DNA from: Parashewanella hymeniacidonis
Lineage (GTDB): Bacteria > Pseudomonadota > Gammaproteobacteria > Enterobacterales > Shewanellaceae
Length of the DNA: 64,000 bases
Direction of reading: 5' to 3'
Assembly: GCF_016900895.1 (NCBI RefSeq)
Contig: NZ_JAFEUN010000004.1
Location: 1-64,000, forward strand
In this document: one piece after another, positions 43,888-52,707 of the stretch
Numbering within the stretch: position 1 is the first letter of the stretch
How the letters are laid out: each line of letters opens with the position of its first letter
Translations under genes and position numbers: made by a program
The notes under the pieces: generated by a model
What the model was told of the DNA's origin: nothing
The model's database searches: none
What the model saw: only the letters and a program-made list of their open reading frames with translations

Positions 43888-46803
43888 GTGCCTGAACAAA
43901 CTTTAGTAAAAACGGAACTTGAAAATGTATTAACGGTTGGTGGAAATAATGACCATCTTTTAGAGAAGATACGTTACGCCATTAACCACGCTACTGAGAT
44001 TGATATTGCGGTATCTTTTATAAAACAATCTGGTTTAAAGTTAATTTTACCCGCCATTCAAGAAGCCATTGAGCGCCAGCAAACATCAAAATCACCTTTA
44101 AAGCTTCGTATCATAACTTCAGATTATCTTGATATTACTTGCCCAATCGCTTTGCGAGAGTTAATAGCACTAGAAGGCACTGGTGTAGAACTTAAAATAT
44201 ATACCGAAAAGAACCGCAGTTTTCATATGAAATCCTACATCTTTGTACGGACAAATGAAGCTGGCAGTTTTTATCATGGCGCTGCATTTATTGGTTCTAA
44301 CAATATCAGTGAAAGTGCTCTTACTTTTGGACATGAATGGTGTTTACGTTATGATTATAAATCCCCTGATGACTCCTTTGAAGCACTGCAATTCAAGCGT
44401 ATTCGTAAAGAGTTTGATAATATTTTTGATCATCAGCACTCAACAACGCTAACAGATGGATGGATTAATCAATACATAAAGCGTCGTAAGAAACCGAGCT
44501 TGCAAATGGTCGGTGCTGATTGGATTGATGATGAAGAATATCTACCTAACTCAGCACAAGAAGAAGCGCTTCAAGCTTTGTCCGAAACTCGTTTATTAGA
44601 TTATGTTTCTGGTTTGGTAGTTCTTGCAACAGGAATGGGTAAAACTTGGCTAGCCGCATTTGACGCTAAACAAATGCAAGCGAAACGGGTGCTATTTGTT
44701 GCACACAGAGAAGAAATTTTATCGCAAGCATTGAATACCTTCGCCAAGCTTTGGCCTGAAAAAACGTCTGGTTTTTACAATTCGCAAAATAAAAATATCG
44801 ATAAAGGTATGCTGTTTGCGTCAGTTCAGACGTTAGGCAAACAATCTCATTTGAAGAAATTCAAACAAGATCATTTTGATTACATCGTGGTGGACGAATT
44901 TCATCATGCTAGTGCCAAAACCTATCGCAATATCATTAGTCATTTTGCGCCTAAATTCCTATTAGGCTTAACAGCAACTCCAGAGCGAACCGATCAAGCT
45001 GATATTCTATCGTTGTGTTCTGACAATCTAGTGTTTGAACGAACACTTATTGATGGCATTAACTCAAAATTGTTAGTGCCATTTCATTATTACGGGATTT
45101 GGGATGAGTGTGTCGATTACCAAGCTATCCCGTGGCGCAATGGTAAGTTTGATCCTAAAGCTTTAGATGCTGAGTTTGCGACCAAGAAACGTGCAAATCA
45201 TATTTTTAAACACTGGCACCAAAAGCAACAAAGCAGAACTTTAGCATTTTGCGTGTCGAAGAATCATGCCGATTACATGGCCGATGAATTTAACTCACAC
45301 TTTAATTCTCAGGATTACAAGGCTGTGTCCGTTCATAGCGAATCGAAAGTCAAACGTAACGAAGCATTAACCATGCTCGATAAGGGTGAGCTAAATGTGA
45401 TCTTTTCGGTCGATTTGTTTAATGAAGGAACTGATTTACCATCCATCGACACAGTAATGATGTTAAGACCAACAGAGTCGAATATCATTTTCTTGCAGCA
45501 ATTAGGGCGCGGTCTAAGATTATTTGAATCGAAAAAGCAGTTAGTTGTTTTGGATTTCATTGGTAACCATCAGTCTTTTGGCAAAGATATCGAAAAACTG
45601 GTTTCAGGTTCATCAAAAGATGATGGTGATAGGGGTGGACGACCAACTTTGCCTGATGGCTGTCATATTAATTACGACCCTGAGTTAGTCGATTTTTGGA
45701 GTTCGTTAGAACGAACGTTTACTAAATCTAATGATGAGTTTTTAGAGTTGATGACAAAGCTTAGCCATCGACCAACGGCTGCTGAGTTTTATCGAGCAGG
45801 TTATGATTTAAACAAGACAGTAAAACAGCATGGCAGTTGGTTTAATTTGGTGGCGAAGCAAACGAAAGATGCCAAGTTAGCAGACTTATTGATAAAACAT
45901 AATGATTTTCTGCTTCATGCCGTTCAGCAAACCAGAATGACTAAATCATTTAAGGGTATTTTGCTAAAAGCATTTATACAGTTAGATGGCTTTAGAACTC
46001 CACCATCATTAGAAAATTTAGCTATCAAGAGTCATCAAGTATTATCTTCATACCCAGAAATAAAAGCACTAGATCTTTCTGAAAAAGAAGCAAAGTTATT
46101 CGGGAGTGATAAGAAATGGTTGGCTTATTGGAATAAGAACCCAGTTAATTTTTCTTGTAAAGCTGATAAGAAAACAAACATATCTTGGTTCAGAATCGAT
46201 AATGATAAGTTGATAGCTAATTTTGATGTTAGCGCAGAAGATGTTGAACTATTGTCCGACTGCGTATATGAACTAGTTGAGTTTCAGCTATCTCGTTATG
46301 TTGATACAAAGAACAAAGCCAAAGTAAATCCTACAGTCCAACAGGGTCAAACAAGTATAGATAAACAAGCAATTACGAATGAAGCTGTTTCAGATAATGT
46401 GATTGAACTACCTTACTATCCCGATTTAAAAATTGCCTGCGGTCACTTTAAAACTGGAACCGATGAGAATGAAGAATTTAAGGCAGTTGATTTATACAAT
46501 GTCGACCCGCAAAAGCATTTTTTAGCTCGGGCTTCAGGTAACTCTATGAATGGCGGCAAAAATCCTATTGAGGATGATGATTTATTATTGTTAGAAAAAA
46601 TCACTCCGGTAAATGCTGGATCGATCACTGGTGTTACTGTAGCCATTGAGCGACAAAGTTATGCTGGCGATAATGAATATTTACTCCGAGTGGTTGAAAA
46701 ACGCAATGGTCAGTATTGGTTAAGAGCAAATAATCCTGACTATAAAACCATACCCGCAACGGATGATATGGTAACTTTTGCACGTTTTAAGCAAGTGCTG
46801 TAA
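43888..46803 (+). CDS. PLD-helicase fusion with a C-terminal S24/LexA-like domain
   Basis: 971 residues. An N-terminal phospholipase D-like domain (HMKSYIF and GAAFIGSNNISESAL, about residues 110-150) is followed by a superfamily 2 helicase: Walker A ATGMGKT near 250, DEFHH in motif II, GLTATPERTD in motif III, and FNEGTDLPSIDTVMMLRPTES with QQLGRGLRL in motifs V-VI. It resembles the PLD/ResIII/DUF3427 helicases. The last 120 residues look like an S24 peptidase fold (ARASGNSMNGG, then IEDDDLLLLEKI, ANNPDYKTI). The usual catalytic Lys position appears to be Arg (EYLLRVVEK). The start is GTG. Cargo, possibly defence or DNA processing. Confidence 0.8.
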   Translation: MPEQTLVKTELENVLTVGGNNDHLLEKIRYAINHATEIDIAVSFIKQSGLKLILPAIQEAIERQQTSKSPLKLRIITSDYLDITCPIALRELIALEGTGVELKIYTEKNRSFHMKSYIFVRTNEAGSFYHGAAFIGSNNISESALTFGHEWCLRYDYKSPDDSFEALQFKRIRKEFDNIFDHQHSTTLTDGWINQYIKRRKKPSLQMVGADWIDDEEYLPNSAQEEALQALSETRLLDYVSGLVVLATGMGKTWLAAFDAKQMQAKRVLFVAHREEILSQALNTFAKLWPEKTSGFYNSQNKNIDKGMLFASVQTLGKQSHLKKFKQDHFDYIVVDEFHHASAKTYRNIISHFAPKFLLGLTATPERTDQADILSLCSDNLVFERTLIDGINSKLLVPFHYYGIWDECVDYQAIPWRNGKFDPKALDAEFATKKRANHIFKHWHQKQQSRTLAFCVSKNHADYMADEFNSHFNSQDYKAVSVHSESKVKRNEALTMLDKGELNVIFSVDLFNEGTDLPSIDTVMMLRPTESNIIFLQQLGRGLRLFESKKQLVVLDFIGNHQSFGKDIEKLVSGSSKDDGDRGGRPTLPDGCHINYDPELVDFWSSLERTFTKSNDEFLELMTKLSHRPTAAEFYRAGYDLNKTVKQHGSWFNLVAKQTKDAKLADLLIKHNDFLLHAVQQTRMTKSFKGILLKAFIQLDGFRTPPSLENLAIKSHQVLSSYPEIKALDLSEKEAKLFGSDKKWLAYWNKNPVNFSCKADKKTNISWFRIDNDKLIANFDVSAEDVELLSDCVYELVEFQLSRYVDTKNKAKVNPTVQQGQTSIDKQAITNEAVSDNVIELPYYPDLKIACGHFKTGTDENEEFKAVDLYNVDPQKHFLARASGNSMNGGKNPIEDDDLLLLEKITPVNAGSITGVTVAIERQSYAGDNEYLLRVVEKRNGQYWLRANNPDYKTIPATDDMVTFARFKQVL

Positions 46804-46933
46804 TAAAAATTCATATTCTTAAATTGCTTTTTATTTGTTCAGTTGTCTGGCGGCTATCTAGTAAACATATTGAGGTTTGATAAGATAAATTTCAACGTGT
46901 TATGGATAGCACCAAGTACAAATGGAGTGTATT

Positions 46934-47482
46934 TTGAAGTTTATTTTTGTTGATGCTGAAAATGTAGGGTTAAACGCTGTTGCTGAGGTTAAAGCTTCGC
47001 TTTCGGACAAGGTTTATGTGTTTTCAAAGAACACGCAAATCATCGAGCTTTGTGAGCGTAAGCTATTTCAAGTGTTTTCTAGTTATCCAACAGGGGCTAA
47101 TCAAGCCGACTTTTACATTATTGGGAATCTTGTTGGCGTACTGGCATCGTTAAATGATGAGCAAAAGAAACAATGTCAGTTTGTTTTATTTAGCCAAGAT
47201 AATTCATTAATTATGGCGTTTAAGTTTCAATGTCACTTACATAGAGTTGCTTGTGCCATACCTTTATCTTCAAAAAGCCAAGCATTGGTGGAAACTAAAT
47301 CAGAACTTTCAGTTCATCAGCGGATTTTGCAGCAGCTTCAGCATCCAAAATCAACCGAAGATGTTAGAAAGAAACTGAGCATGCCCAAACCAGATTTTAC
47401 TTGTGCATTGAATGAGCTTATTAAAGATAAAAAGATCAAGCGGGTACCTGATAACCAGAAGAAGTGGATGAAGGTAGGATAA
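46934..47482 (+). CDS. PIN/NYN-like domain protein with C-terminal winged helix
   Basis: 182 residues from a TTG at 46934, chosen because GGAG lies 6 bp upstream; an in-frame ATG at 46922 has no ribosome-binding site. The N-terminus KFIFVDAENVGLNAVAEVK carries the first acidic motif of NYN/PIN-like nucleases. QADFYIIGNLVGVLAS and QFVLFSQDNSLIMAFKFQ match the central motifs. The C-terminal ILQQLQHPKSTEDVRKKLSMPKPDFTCALNELIKDKKIKRV reads as a winged-helix segment. It may be an RNase. It stands alone downstream of the helicase gene. Confidence 0.6.
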   Translation: MKFIFVDAENVGLNAVAEVKASLSDKVYVFSKNTQIIELCERKLFQVFSSYPTGANQADFYIIGNLVGVLASLNDEQKKQCQFVLFSQDNSLIMAFKFQCHLHRVACAIPLSSKSQALVETKSELSVHQRILQQLQHPKSTEDVRKKLSMPKPDFTCALNELIKDKKIKRVPDNQKKWMKVG

Positions 47483-47545
47483 TCCATTAAATTCAGCTAA
47501 AGGTAGAGAGCATTAGATATCTTATCGATCTATTTGGTTGTCTAT

Positions 47546-47658
47546 CGTCATACCAGCGTAGGCTGGTATCCAGTGTCTTTTTTGTTCGAGGTAAAGGCGC
47601 TAGACTACCGACATACAAAACTGTCGTTACTTCGTTTCCAGTCTACGCTGGAGTGACG
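47546..47658 (+). repeat. Palindromic repeat unit (113 bp), intergenic
   Basis: Runs from CGTCA at 47546 to TGACG ending at 47658. The left hairpin is ATACCAGC with GCTGGTAT, then CCAGTGTCTTTTTT. The right part contains AAAGGCGC, CATACAAAACTGTCGTT and the hairpin CCAGTC-TACGC-TGGAGT. It shares its middle with the virB5 unit and is longer than the 88-bp copies. It lies in the gap of 291 bp between the PIN-like and HNH genes, where I see nothing else. Confidence 0.72.
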
Positions 47659-47773
47659 GCAAAGTTAGCTGAACGTTGTTAATAATTAGAATCCATTTTT
47701 AGCTTCTTGGTTAACATAGCCATTTTATTTTCATAGAATCTGGTTTTTGAAGAAGTTCTCGATAGGTAAGAAG

Positions 47774-49003
47774 ATGTCAAAAAATCGTGATTTGTACCGT
47801 CGTATCATGGCGATGGAAAGTCGACATTTTAATATGTGCTTCTACTGCGGCTGTATAGCTACCGAGTATGATTTCGTTCCTCCCTTCAAGTTGACAGATT
47901 TTTATATTAGAACAGGCGAGGAGGCAGATTTTTATGAAGTGCCTGCTTGCAATGAATGTCATACGATTCTAAAAGAAGATAAGTCTGGTTTGTTAGGTCA
48001 ACGAGTCGATTTTGTAAAATCAAAATTGGCTAAGAAATACGAAAAGGCACTTCGAGTTTATCACTTGTGGCATCACGATGAACTTGAAAGTTTTGATCAT
48101 AACTTTCAAAAAAGCCTAAATGCTGGCATTGAGCTTGGCACTGAGACCTACGAACGTATAAAGTTTAGAGGATTCGAATTTGAAGTTGACGGCCAAAAAC
48201 GCCATTCAAATTTTGTCGAAGAAGTGAAGTTAACTGTATTTGGTGAGCCTTTTGATCATTTCCGTGATGCCCTCGACTATGCAAGTAAGTCTTACCGTGT
48301 ACCAAAAGCAAAACTCAAAGACTTATTCGCCAAACATCAGAATAGCTTTGATAAGGCAATAACAGCTTTTCAAAAAGAGTTTGAAGAAAAACAGCTTGAA
48401 AAGAAATGTCGTGAATTTGCCAAAGCGCACAAGCAAAATCCAAATTTTGTTATTCGTACTGTAAAACTATTTTTAAAGATGGAAGAGAGTTTTACAGTCG
48501 AAAAAGCACTTGAGAAGATTTATAACACTTATATCGCTCCTGAAGCGCAAATTCAGCAAACTTTGACAAAAGGGAACTCAATGACCGTCAAATATTCAGA
48601 TTTAGAAAGTGCATTCGATTTTGTTTCATTTGGTTCTTACTCTGACAATGAGGCTTATCTCAGCATCAAAACGGGTAAGATTTATTGGGTTTCAGATAAT
48701 ATTGATGAGGAAGATGAGCCACTCCCTGATGATTTGTATCAGTCCGATGAGTATATTCAAATACCTAATAAGCATGATTTAGATCTCGGTAAAAAATTGG
48801 TTTTCGATTTTGTTCATCAATTTTTAGCGAGTGATTTTGAAACAGTATCACAGTACTTCAGAAAGCAGGGCGCCTACGGTCGTTTTAAGTTGCTGTTAGA
48901 GCGTAGAGAAAAACTTGATGAATGGTACAAATTCGAAGAGCAAGAGAATAAGAAAACTTTGCTAGAGTGGGCTAAAGAAAGTGGAGTTACAGTAACTGAG
49001 TAG
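47774..49003 (+). CDS. HNH-like zinc protein fused to a UPF0158 domain
   Basis: 409 residues from the ATG at 47774, preceded by AGGTAAG; a TTG at 47747 is less likely. Residues 20-60 hold a Cys4 zinc core (CFYCGCIATEYDFVPPFKLTD, then VPACNECHTIL), like HNH endonucleases. A long charged helical region follows. From residue 270 the sequence MTVKYSDLESAFDFVSFG, LSIKTGKIYWVSD and YGRFKLLLERREKLDEWYKFE is a complete UPF0158 protein. An internal AAAGGGAA lies before that Met (48581), so the UPF0158 part may also be made separately. UPF0158 is normally a stand-alone gene. Confidence 0.7.
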   Translation: MSKNRDLYRRIMAMESRHFNMCFYCGCIATEYDFVPPFKLTDFYIRTGEEADFYEVPACNECHTILKEDKSGLLGQRVDFVKSKLAKKYEKALRVYHLWHHDELESFDHNFQKSLNAGIELGTETYERIKFRGFEFEVDGQKRHSNFVEEVKLTVFGEPFDHFRDALDYASKSYRVPKAKLKDLFAKHQNSFDKAITAFQKEFEEKQLEKKCREFAKAHKQNPNFVIRTVKLFLKMEESFTVEKALEKIYNTYIAPEAQIQQTLTKGNSMTVKYSDLESAFDFVSFGSYSDNEAYLSIKTGKIYWVSDNIDEEDEPLPDDLYQSDEYIQIPNKHDLDLGKKLVFDFVHQFLASDFETVSQYFRKQGAYGRFKLLLERREKLDEWYKFEEQENKKTLLEWAKESGVTVTE

Positions 49004-49085
49004 TTTTATATTCCGTACGGTTAAGGCATAATCCGCATCTCGATGTTCAGTCGCAATGACTGAGTTGTAACTATATGGATGTAAA

Positions 49086-49748
49086 ATGAAAAAACGTATT
49101 CTTGCCTTATCGGTATTGGCCTCTATCACTTCTTTTGTTTCTCAAGCTCAGGACTCAAGTTCAGCATTTAGCTACGATACCGTTAGCTTAGGTTATAAGA
49201 CTTTAAAGATTGATGATATGGATGGCAATTTTAAGGGCTTATCGCTTAAAGCCAGTAAGTCATTTGGTGGTTCAGGTGTGTTCGCTTTAGGCGAATATTT
49301 TACTGTTGAACATTCGGATTCAGTGACTCTAGATGATGGAAAGGTTGAATTAGAAAGTGATGTTAAACAGTATGAGCTTGGCTTAGGCTATAAATATTCA
49401 ATGACCGATAAATCAGATTTATTTGTTGAGTTAGCCTTTGGTAATTCTGAAATAAAGGGCGAAGAAAGATTCACAGATAATTTAGATCATAACTTTAACT
49501 TTGTATCTGAGTTGAAAGCTGATGATGATTTTTATCGTTTGGGCGTTGGCGGTCGTTCTCAAATTTATGATCAGTTTGAAGTGTTTGCTAAAGTCGATGC
49601 AATCAAATATTCAGACGGTAATTCTACCGAAATTGGCTGGACTGTTGGCGGTCGTTACAACATTACTAAGCAATTTGATGCTGAAGTCTCAGTGTTCAAT
49701 TATGAAGATCTAACAAGCTGGTTTGTTGCTGGCGTGTATCGTTTTTAA
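49086..49748 (+). CDS. Outer-membrane beta-barrel protein, OmpA/porin-like
   Basis: 220 residues. Signal peptide MKKRILALSVLASITSFVSQAQ. The mature part alternates short amphipathic strands (FSYDTVSLGYKTLKIDD, YELGLGYKYSMTDKSDLFVELAFG, FYRLGVGGRSQIYDQFEVFAKVDAI, WTVGGRYNITKQFDAEVSVF) and ends in GVYRF, the C-terminal Phe used for barrel assembly. It resembles small eight-stranded barrels. The role in the element is unknown; surface changes or receptor masking are possible. Confidence 0.75.
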   Translation: MKKRILALSVLASITSFVSQAQDSSSAFSYDTVSLGYKTLKIDDMDGNFKGLSLKASKSFGGSGVFALGEYFTVEHSDSVTLDDGKVELESDVKQYELGLGYKYSMTDKSDLFVELAFGNSEIKGEERFTDNLDHNFNFVSELKADDDFYRLGVGGRSQIYDQFEVFAKVDAIKYSDGNSTEIGWTVGGRYNITKQFDAEVSVFNYEDLTSWFVAGVYRF

Positions 49749-49760
49749 ACGAGGCATAAA

Positions 49761-50420
49761 CTAACGTTCAATGCTTGTGTCATTAGCATCGCTTTCATGA
49801 GCGAGTGTTGAGACTTGTTTATCTCTAAATTTTATCTTTTTAAAACTAGGCGTAGCCTCTGCTGCTATTCCTAAACTTTCTAGTTCATTTGCAAATTGTT
49901 CTCGCCATATTTGTGGCAAGCCTTTTCTTACGTGCAGTCGTTTACCGTCAAATCCTAAATTCTTAACTGTTAAATGAACGTGTGGGCTGTCGGTGTCAGT
50001 GTGTAGAGCAAACACATATTGATGGTTTTCGGCAAAAGTCTTTTTAGCAAATGAGCGAACAGCCTGTTTTACAGTTTTAGGCTCAGTTCCGAACGGCATG
50101 GATAGGACAAGGTGGGTGTTGTGGCGAGTTTTGAATCTTTGCTGAATGTCTGTGTTGCTCCAATCTTTAGCGAGTTGATGGATGTTAGGTTGGTTTTGGT
50201 AAATCAAACCTGTTTCATCTTCTAGTTCAAGTTTTCCATTACGGCTGATGTAGTCGAAATGATTCATGGTATGGGCGCTGTTGTAGCCAAAACCGCTAAC
50301 TTTAACCATAACTTCTGGTGGCTTTTTTGTATAACTACTGCTTCCTCGAATACGGTTGGACTTGGTTTTGACATCATTGTTGAGTAGATCAGAGATGGAG
50401 TCGTTAACTATTTTGCTCAT
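49761..50420 (-). CDS. Relaxase, short MOB-type
   Basis: 219 residues. The N-terminal nicking domain shows HTMNHFDYISRNGK with the likely catalytic Tyr, and the metal-binding motif HTDTDSPHVHLTVK. It is shorter than most conjugative relaxases, with no C-terminal helicase, primase or other domain; the separate TOPRIM/LPD7 gene may supply that. It overlaps mobC by 17 bp. Orientation is opposite to the virB operon. It should nick at oriT, probably the region right of mobC. Confidence 0.85.
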   Translation of the reverse strand: MSKIVNDSISDLLNNDVKTKSNRIRGSSSYTKKPPEVMVKVSGFGYNSAHTMNHFDYISRNGKLELEDETGLIYQNQPNIHQLAKDWSNTDIQQRFKTRHNTHLVLSMPFGTEPKTVKQAVRSFAKKTFAENHQYVFALHTDTDSPHVHLTVKNLGFDGKRLHVRKGLPQIWREQFANELESLGIAAEATPSFKKIKFRDKQVSTLAHESDANDTSIER

Positions 50421-50931
50421 AATCCAGCTCCCATCTTTTACAGTTTTTATGGATCAAGTCATTAACCAGTGTTTGGTGTGCGGTAAATTTGTTATCCAGC
50501 ATTTCAATCATTTCACGAGTGACTTTATCACTGTGGCGATAGTCGATGTTTAACACTCTGGCGATTTGATTCAGGTTACGGCCAATAGCGGCTAAGTGAC
50601 GGTTGGATTCTCTGAGTACTTTTATCTCGTCATCTGTTAATACGGGCTGACGATTTAGGTTTGCCATAATGGAAGCTCGAACCCAAGTGCTTTGGTTTAG
50701 GTAGCCTTCGGCAATTGCTTGCTGTGTGAGTTTATCCAACGTGTAACGGGTTAGGCGAACAGAGACTCGTTCAGTTTTAACTTCGTTAAAGTGATTGTCA
50801 TTGCCAGTAGCTGGTGTGACTTTGTTAAGCATCATTCGCAATGCATCAGATTGACTTAAACCACAGTCATTACAAAGCTGTTTTAGGTTAGATTTTTCAA
50901 TGTCTGTGAGACGTATTTCAACTCTGGCCAT
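50404..50931 (-). CDS. mobC: MobC-like relaxosome accessory protein
   Basis: 175 residues. The N-terminus (VEIRLTDIEKSNLKQLCNDCGLSQSDALRMML) and the middle (ERVSVRLTRYTLDKLTQQAIAEGYLNQSTWVRASIM) look like two ribbon-helix-helix segments. The following LRESNRHLAAIGRNLNQIARVLN is the MobC signature. It binds near oriT and helps open the DNA for the relaxase. It starts next to the candidate oriT region. Confidence 0.85.
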   Translation of the reverse strand: MARVEIRLTDIEKSNLKQLCNDCGLSQSDALRMMLNKVTPATGNDNHFNEVKTERVSVRLTRYTLDKLTQQAIAEGYLNQSTWVRASIMANLNRQPVLTDDEIKVLRESNRHLAAIGRNLNQIARVLNIDYRHSDKVTREMIEMLDNKFTAHQTLVNDLIHKNCKRWELDYEQNS

Positions 50932-51251
50932 ATAAAGCCCCTTGCTAAAAAATATCTACTACTCACAGCACAAGGTTGATTTTTGCACAATGGCGAACAG
51001 GATAAAAGCGGATTTTAGTGAGTTCGGGATTTGTCACCGCATATTCTGGTAAATGTCACCGATGTTTACGGAAAACGTCACCAGTTTGCGAATCCTGCAT
51101 TAGTCAATTAAAGCTGTTTCTGAGATTTAAGGTGCCTGATATTAACAAAAGTTTAGAAAAGCGGTTTTCACCAGATTTAGTAAACTAAGTACCTATCGAG
51201 AAGGGCTTTGAAGTTTAAGTTCAGGTACTTAGACTGCAGTAAACTTAACCA
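50932..51251. promoter_or_regulatory. Candidate oriT region upstream of mobC
   Basis: This 320-bp gap lies next to mobC and the relaxase gene, the usual place of oriT. It contains three GTCACC repeats with an exact 22-bp period (51033, 51055, 51077), about two helical turns. The nick site cannot be identified by eye. Confidence 0.5.
51033..51082 (+). repeat. Three GTCACC repeats with 22-bp period
   Basis: GTCACC at 51033-51038, 51055-51060 and 51077-51082. Exact phasing of about two turns places all copies on one face of the helix. The same hexamer occurs at 26361 in the control region of the virB operon. Confidence 0.7.
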
Positions 51252-52175
51252 TTACATCGGAAAATCAAGCTCGCTATCGGTTGATTCGACTATGCTTCTC
51301 TTTGCTTCATTCAAAATTGCAGTTAGAGTTGAGAGCATGTAGGTTTTGAACTTATCTGTAGCTAAGGTTGCTTCAAAAATATCTAGTGGTAAAAAACGCT
51401 TCATTTCATCTGATAAAGGAGCACCAAAAACAATCTGTTCAAGAGAAGCAATTCGATTATCGAGCATATCGATAAAACCGTCGAGCTTATAGTCTTCAAT
51501 TTTTTTACTTACTAAGTTTTTATCTACTTTTGCTCCCTTACGATGAAGAAAGACGAGATCCCACACATCTCTATGCCTCACATACTTCTGTGTTGCAGGT
51601 AAAGAGATGATTTTATCTGCCATTACTTCATTTAGACTTTCGGTGAAAATAAGTGTCGATGAGTAGCCGTCAGGCAAAAAATCGTAGTTGCTATTTAGAG
51701 GTAACGGCTCCTTTGTGTATGCGGGAATGTTTGCAACTTCAAGTTTCACCCTCTGTTTTGGAAGGTGTTTCTGTGTTGGCGATGTTACAACAGAAATTTG
51801 CCATTTATCGATATTTAGCTCAGCGTATTTAGGATCTTGTTTTAATGAACTAGGCTCTTTAACGCTCACCTCTAACCCATACCGATTGCCGATATATTTT
51901 TCGATAACGTGTTTGATGTCAGCAAGCATCTTGCTATTGAAGTTTTTACCTCCAGCAAAGTTTAAGTCCTCACTATATCTATTGGAGTCTCTACATAAGC
52001 GCAGGGATGTACCTCCTTGAAATACTAATTTATCGAGTAGCTTGGCTTCGTCTAATGCAAATAAGATATCGTAATGAAGGAGCTCCTTTTCAACGACAGG
52101 GCGCATATTTTTGATTTTGCCTTGTGACATTGCTAACTCTACCAGCGCATCAAAATCTTCTTTGGATTTAGTCAT
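51252..52175 (-). CDS. abiEii: AbiEii toxin (nucleotidyltransferase)
   Basis: 307 residues. The motif VFQGGTSLRLCRDSNRYSEDLNFAG is the nucleotidyltransferase core of the AbiEii/AbiGii family. Later regions DYLPDGYSSTLIFTESLNEVMADKIISL-like (YDFLPDGYSSTLIFTESLNE) and RHRDVWDLVFL are also typical. These toxins block growth by modifying tRNA and act in phage abortive infection. It overlaps the antitoxin by 8 bp. Intact. Confidence 0.9.
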   Translation of the reverse strand: MTKSKEDFDALVELAMSQGKIKNMRPVVEKELLHYDILFALDEAKLLDKLVFQGGTSLRLCRDSNRYSEDLNFAGGKNFNSKMLADIKHVIEKYIGNRYGLEVSVKEPSSLKQDPKYAELNIDKWQISVVTSPTQKHLPKQRVKLEVANIPAYTKEPLPLNSNYDFLPDGYSSTLIFTESLNEVMADKIISLPATQKYVRHRDVWDLVFLHRKGAKVDKNLVSKKIEDYKLDGFIDMLDNRIASLEQIVFGAPLSDEMKRFLPLDIFEATLATDKFKTYMLSTLTAILNEAKRSIVESTDSELDFPM

Positions 52176-52707
52176 CAGCCATTGCCTCCATATCTACTAA
52201 GTGGATGTTTCGACCTACACGTTTTAAATCTCTGAGTGCAGCCATCTTTGAGGCAACTCGAAGAGGGCTGTCAGTTGCGATTACTTGGTTCAAAATATTT
52301 TTGATCGTTCTTTTGGTGTGAGTGAACTCAATTACACCATAATTTGTTTTGTAAATACCTTTGACGCCGGTTGTCATTAGAGTAAGCCTGTCTACTGGGA
52401 TTTGAGAGATTACACCATATGATGATAATGCAGACTCTAGACTAATGTAGTTATAGGCTCCTCTTCTAAGTGCAGTGGCAATATATTCAATGGTCTTCGA
52501 GGAATGCTTATTTCTTGAAAAACCATATACGTAGACCCCCCTAGCAACACGCTCTAATAACCCTGTTTTAGCAAAACGTGCGAGGCTATCGTTCAGCGAG
52601 CGAATAGAGTCTTCGTGGAATATCTTTGCTAAGTCCCGATGTAAAAATACATAGTGACCTTTCGAGTCGAGGTCGTTAAGTCGACTGATTGCTAATTCTT
52701 GCCTCAT
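52168..52707 (-). CDS. abiEi: AbiEi antitoxin
   Basis: 179 residues. An N-terminal winged helix (GHYVFLHRDLAKIFHEDSIRSLNDSLARFAKTGLLERVARGVYVYG) is followed by the AbiEi domain (EYIATALRRGAYNYISLESALSSYGVISQIPVDRLTLMTTG). The protein represses its own operon and counteracts AbiEii. First gene of the pair, normal length. Confidence 0.88.
   Translation of the reverse strand: MRQELAISRLNDLDSKGHYVFLHRDLAKIFHEDSIRSLNDSLARFAKTGLLERVARGVYVYGFSRNKHSSKTIEYIATALRRGAYNYISLESALSSYGVISQIPVDRLTLMTTGVKGIYKTNYGVIEFTHTKRTIKNILNQVIATDSPLRVASKMAALRDLKRVGRNIHLVDMEAMADD

Noticed and set aside
51033-51082. Phased short repeats as a possible CRISPR
   Set aside because: The repeated part is only 6 bp with a 22-bp period and there is no cas gene in the window; the position suits an oriT array.
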